This document shows, in pieces, positions 62,601 through 64,000 of a stretch of DNA of 64,000 bases. The notes under the pieces were generated by a model. It did not search any database. It was given only the letters and a program-made list of their open reading frames with translations, and was not told the DNA's origin. This stretch comes from Burhinus oedicnemus (taxonomy: Eukaryota; Chordata; Aves; Charadriiformes; Burhinidae), in the NCBI GenBank assembly GCA_008921705.1, contig VFFE01006970.1:379623-443622 (forward strand). The letters are read 5' to 3'. The first letter of the stretch is position 1, and every line of letters begins with the position of its first letter. The position numbers and the translations under genes were made by a program.

Positions 62601-64000
62601 TAGGAGTTAAATGTCTTGTAAATGTTTCTGTCTATAAAAGCAAGAGTTCCTGCTTACAATGTATTGGTGAAATGCATACATTTATTTGCAAATCAGTCTC
62701 TGGACTGGTTTTATCAATTCTAAAACCCAGCTGAATCAATGAAATTTTCTCTCTTCAGCTGGCTTACAGTCAAGCCCACAATCACTTTCCCTGTGTGCCT
62801 TGAATGTTTGATTGGTAAACGCTGCAGGGAAATATTTAACTACAAACAAAAATCTATCATCACTGCTGTGTCATAAACACACAGGGAAATTCCTATTTAA
62901 TTTTCTGAAATTGCTTGCTTACAGCACTAAATACGTGGGATTAAACTGACTTTAAGAAAATGCAAACTGAGAAGCAATAAGATGCTTTTGGCCCTATACT
63001 GCTTATGTAGGCTTTGCAAAGATGCTATCATGCAGCATTTCAGTCATGGCAGGAATAAACTGGAAGTTGCTTGAGGAGAGGTGGTGGGTAGGTAAAAGGT
63101 TGCTATAAAACCTTGAACCTCCCCTAAGGTCATATTGCAAGCTGCTTGAAATAACAAATGTTAAAAACAAGTAATGCAACTGTGGTGTAAATACAAAAGT
63201 GCTGTCTAACTAACAAGACAGGGAGATAAAAACACAAAAATATGAAGTACCTCTGAATGAAGGAGAAGCAATGGCTATTTATATGATCTTTCCTTTATCC
63301 TTACATCCCTTCTGCAGTTTCAAGGCCCAGTCACCTTTCCCATTCCCCCTCTGAACATTCTGTCTTCTCAGTTCTATTCTCTCTTCTTTCTTTTGGGTGA
63401 TCATCACTTAACATCTTTGCCAACTGGAGGCTTCCTTCTTTAATGCTCTCCCAATTATTTTCCCTCCGTCAGCTTGGTTTTTCATTTGCGGGGTGCTACT
63501 TCAGCCCTGCTTCTGTCTATGGCTCTTTGATACCTAATTCACCTTATTATCTTTCATTCATCGCAGCATCTTTATCTGTTATTTAGAAATCAGTGGAGCT
63601 TTCTCTGTCTCCCCATTCAGACTGCACAGTCATTTCCCCAGCCTGTTCTGAATGAAGCACTGTTTTTTCTCAGATCTTTCTTCCTTTTCTTTTCCTAAGT
63701 CATACTTTATTCTGTTTGATACTAGTCATTTGCATCCCCTCCTGCTGTGAGTCCTTTGTATGATGTTCATTCCATCAGTTTCTGATTTCTGTGCTGTTTA
63801 CAACCTCTGTTTCTTGCTCTTACTGCACTGTTGCTGACTTCTTGACTGAATTTGTTTTCAAAATGCATACTGCTGTTTGGGTTTGGACTGTGTGACAGAA
63901 ATCATGTTTAAGAGCTAGTATCTCTTTTCTGGAAACCAGTCTTTCCAGTGCACAGTGCTCTCAAACCATCTTTGTATCAATACCCGGAGGCTCCCCTCTC
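59621..64000. other. Intergenic sequence, nothing recognised
   Basis: AT-rich flank upstream of SMS. In mammals the next gene on this side is MBTPS2, but no conserved S2P-type sequence was found. A 62-codon minus-strand ORF at 61753-61941 stands out a little in composition but matches no family recalled. Confidence 0.6.

Overview
The window is vertebrate nuclear DNA, almost certainly from a bird. The evidence is AT-rich sequence with long introns, several CR1 LINE copies ending in the usual ATTCTATGA-type repeats, and a solo LTR of a family common in avian genomes. The species cannot be told from sequence alone. There are no prokaryotic genes, operons or CRISPR arrays, and no RNA genes were recognised.

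One protein gene is certain: spermine synthase (SMS), on the minus strand. It runs from a GC-rich CpG-island promoter at about 50.4-52.1 kb (start codon at 51522) down to position 1536. Ten coding exons were placed base by base with consistent splice sites and reading phase. They encode 354 full codons plus two bases of a 355th. By comparison with the 366-residue human protein, the last exon (one base, 12 codons and a stop) lies beyond position 1. The predicted bird protein is 367 residues, one alanine longer at the N terminus. The active-site residues known for human spermine synthase are all present.

The SMS gene itself carries the most interesting signals. Intron 6 is a minor-spliceosome AT-AC intron, with donor ATATCCTTTG, a CCTTAAC branch site 11 bases before the exon and an AC end. 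Intron 10 begins GTATCCTTAA, a perfect U12-type GT donor. If that donor is not spliced, the frame stops at once and an AATAAA follows about 30 bases on. Upstream of the SMS start codon is a second ATG in good context. It would open a 43-codon out-of-frame upstream ORF overlapping the start and ending in exon 2.

Most remaining bases are intron. Intron 9 holds a CR1 fragment. Intron 2 holds a solo LTR, a diverged direct duplication of about 230 bp and a CpG-richer patch. Intron 1 holds a CR1 pair in which one copy is inserted into another, a second clear CR1 end and a 37-base T run. Intron 4 has a GC-rich block. The sequence right of the promoter (52.1-64 kb) is mostly non-coding. It carries a possible decayed coding remnant on the minus strand (52.2-53.0 kb), an old CR1-like stretch and a MIR/tRNA-SINE-like fragment. 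A 20-N assembly gap lies about 75 bp upstream of the SMS start codon.
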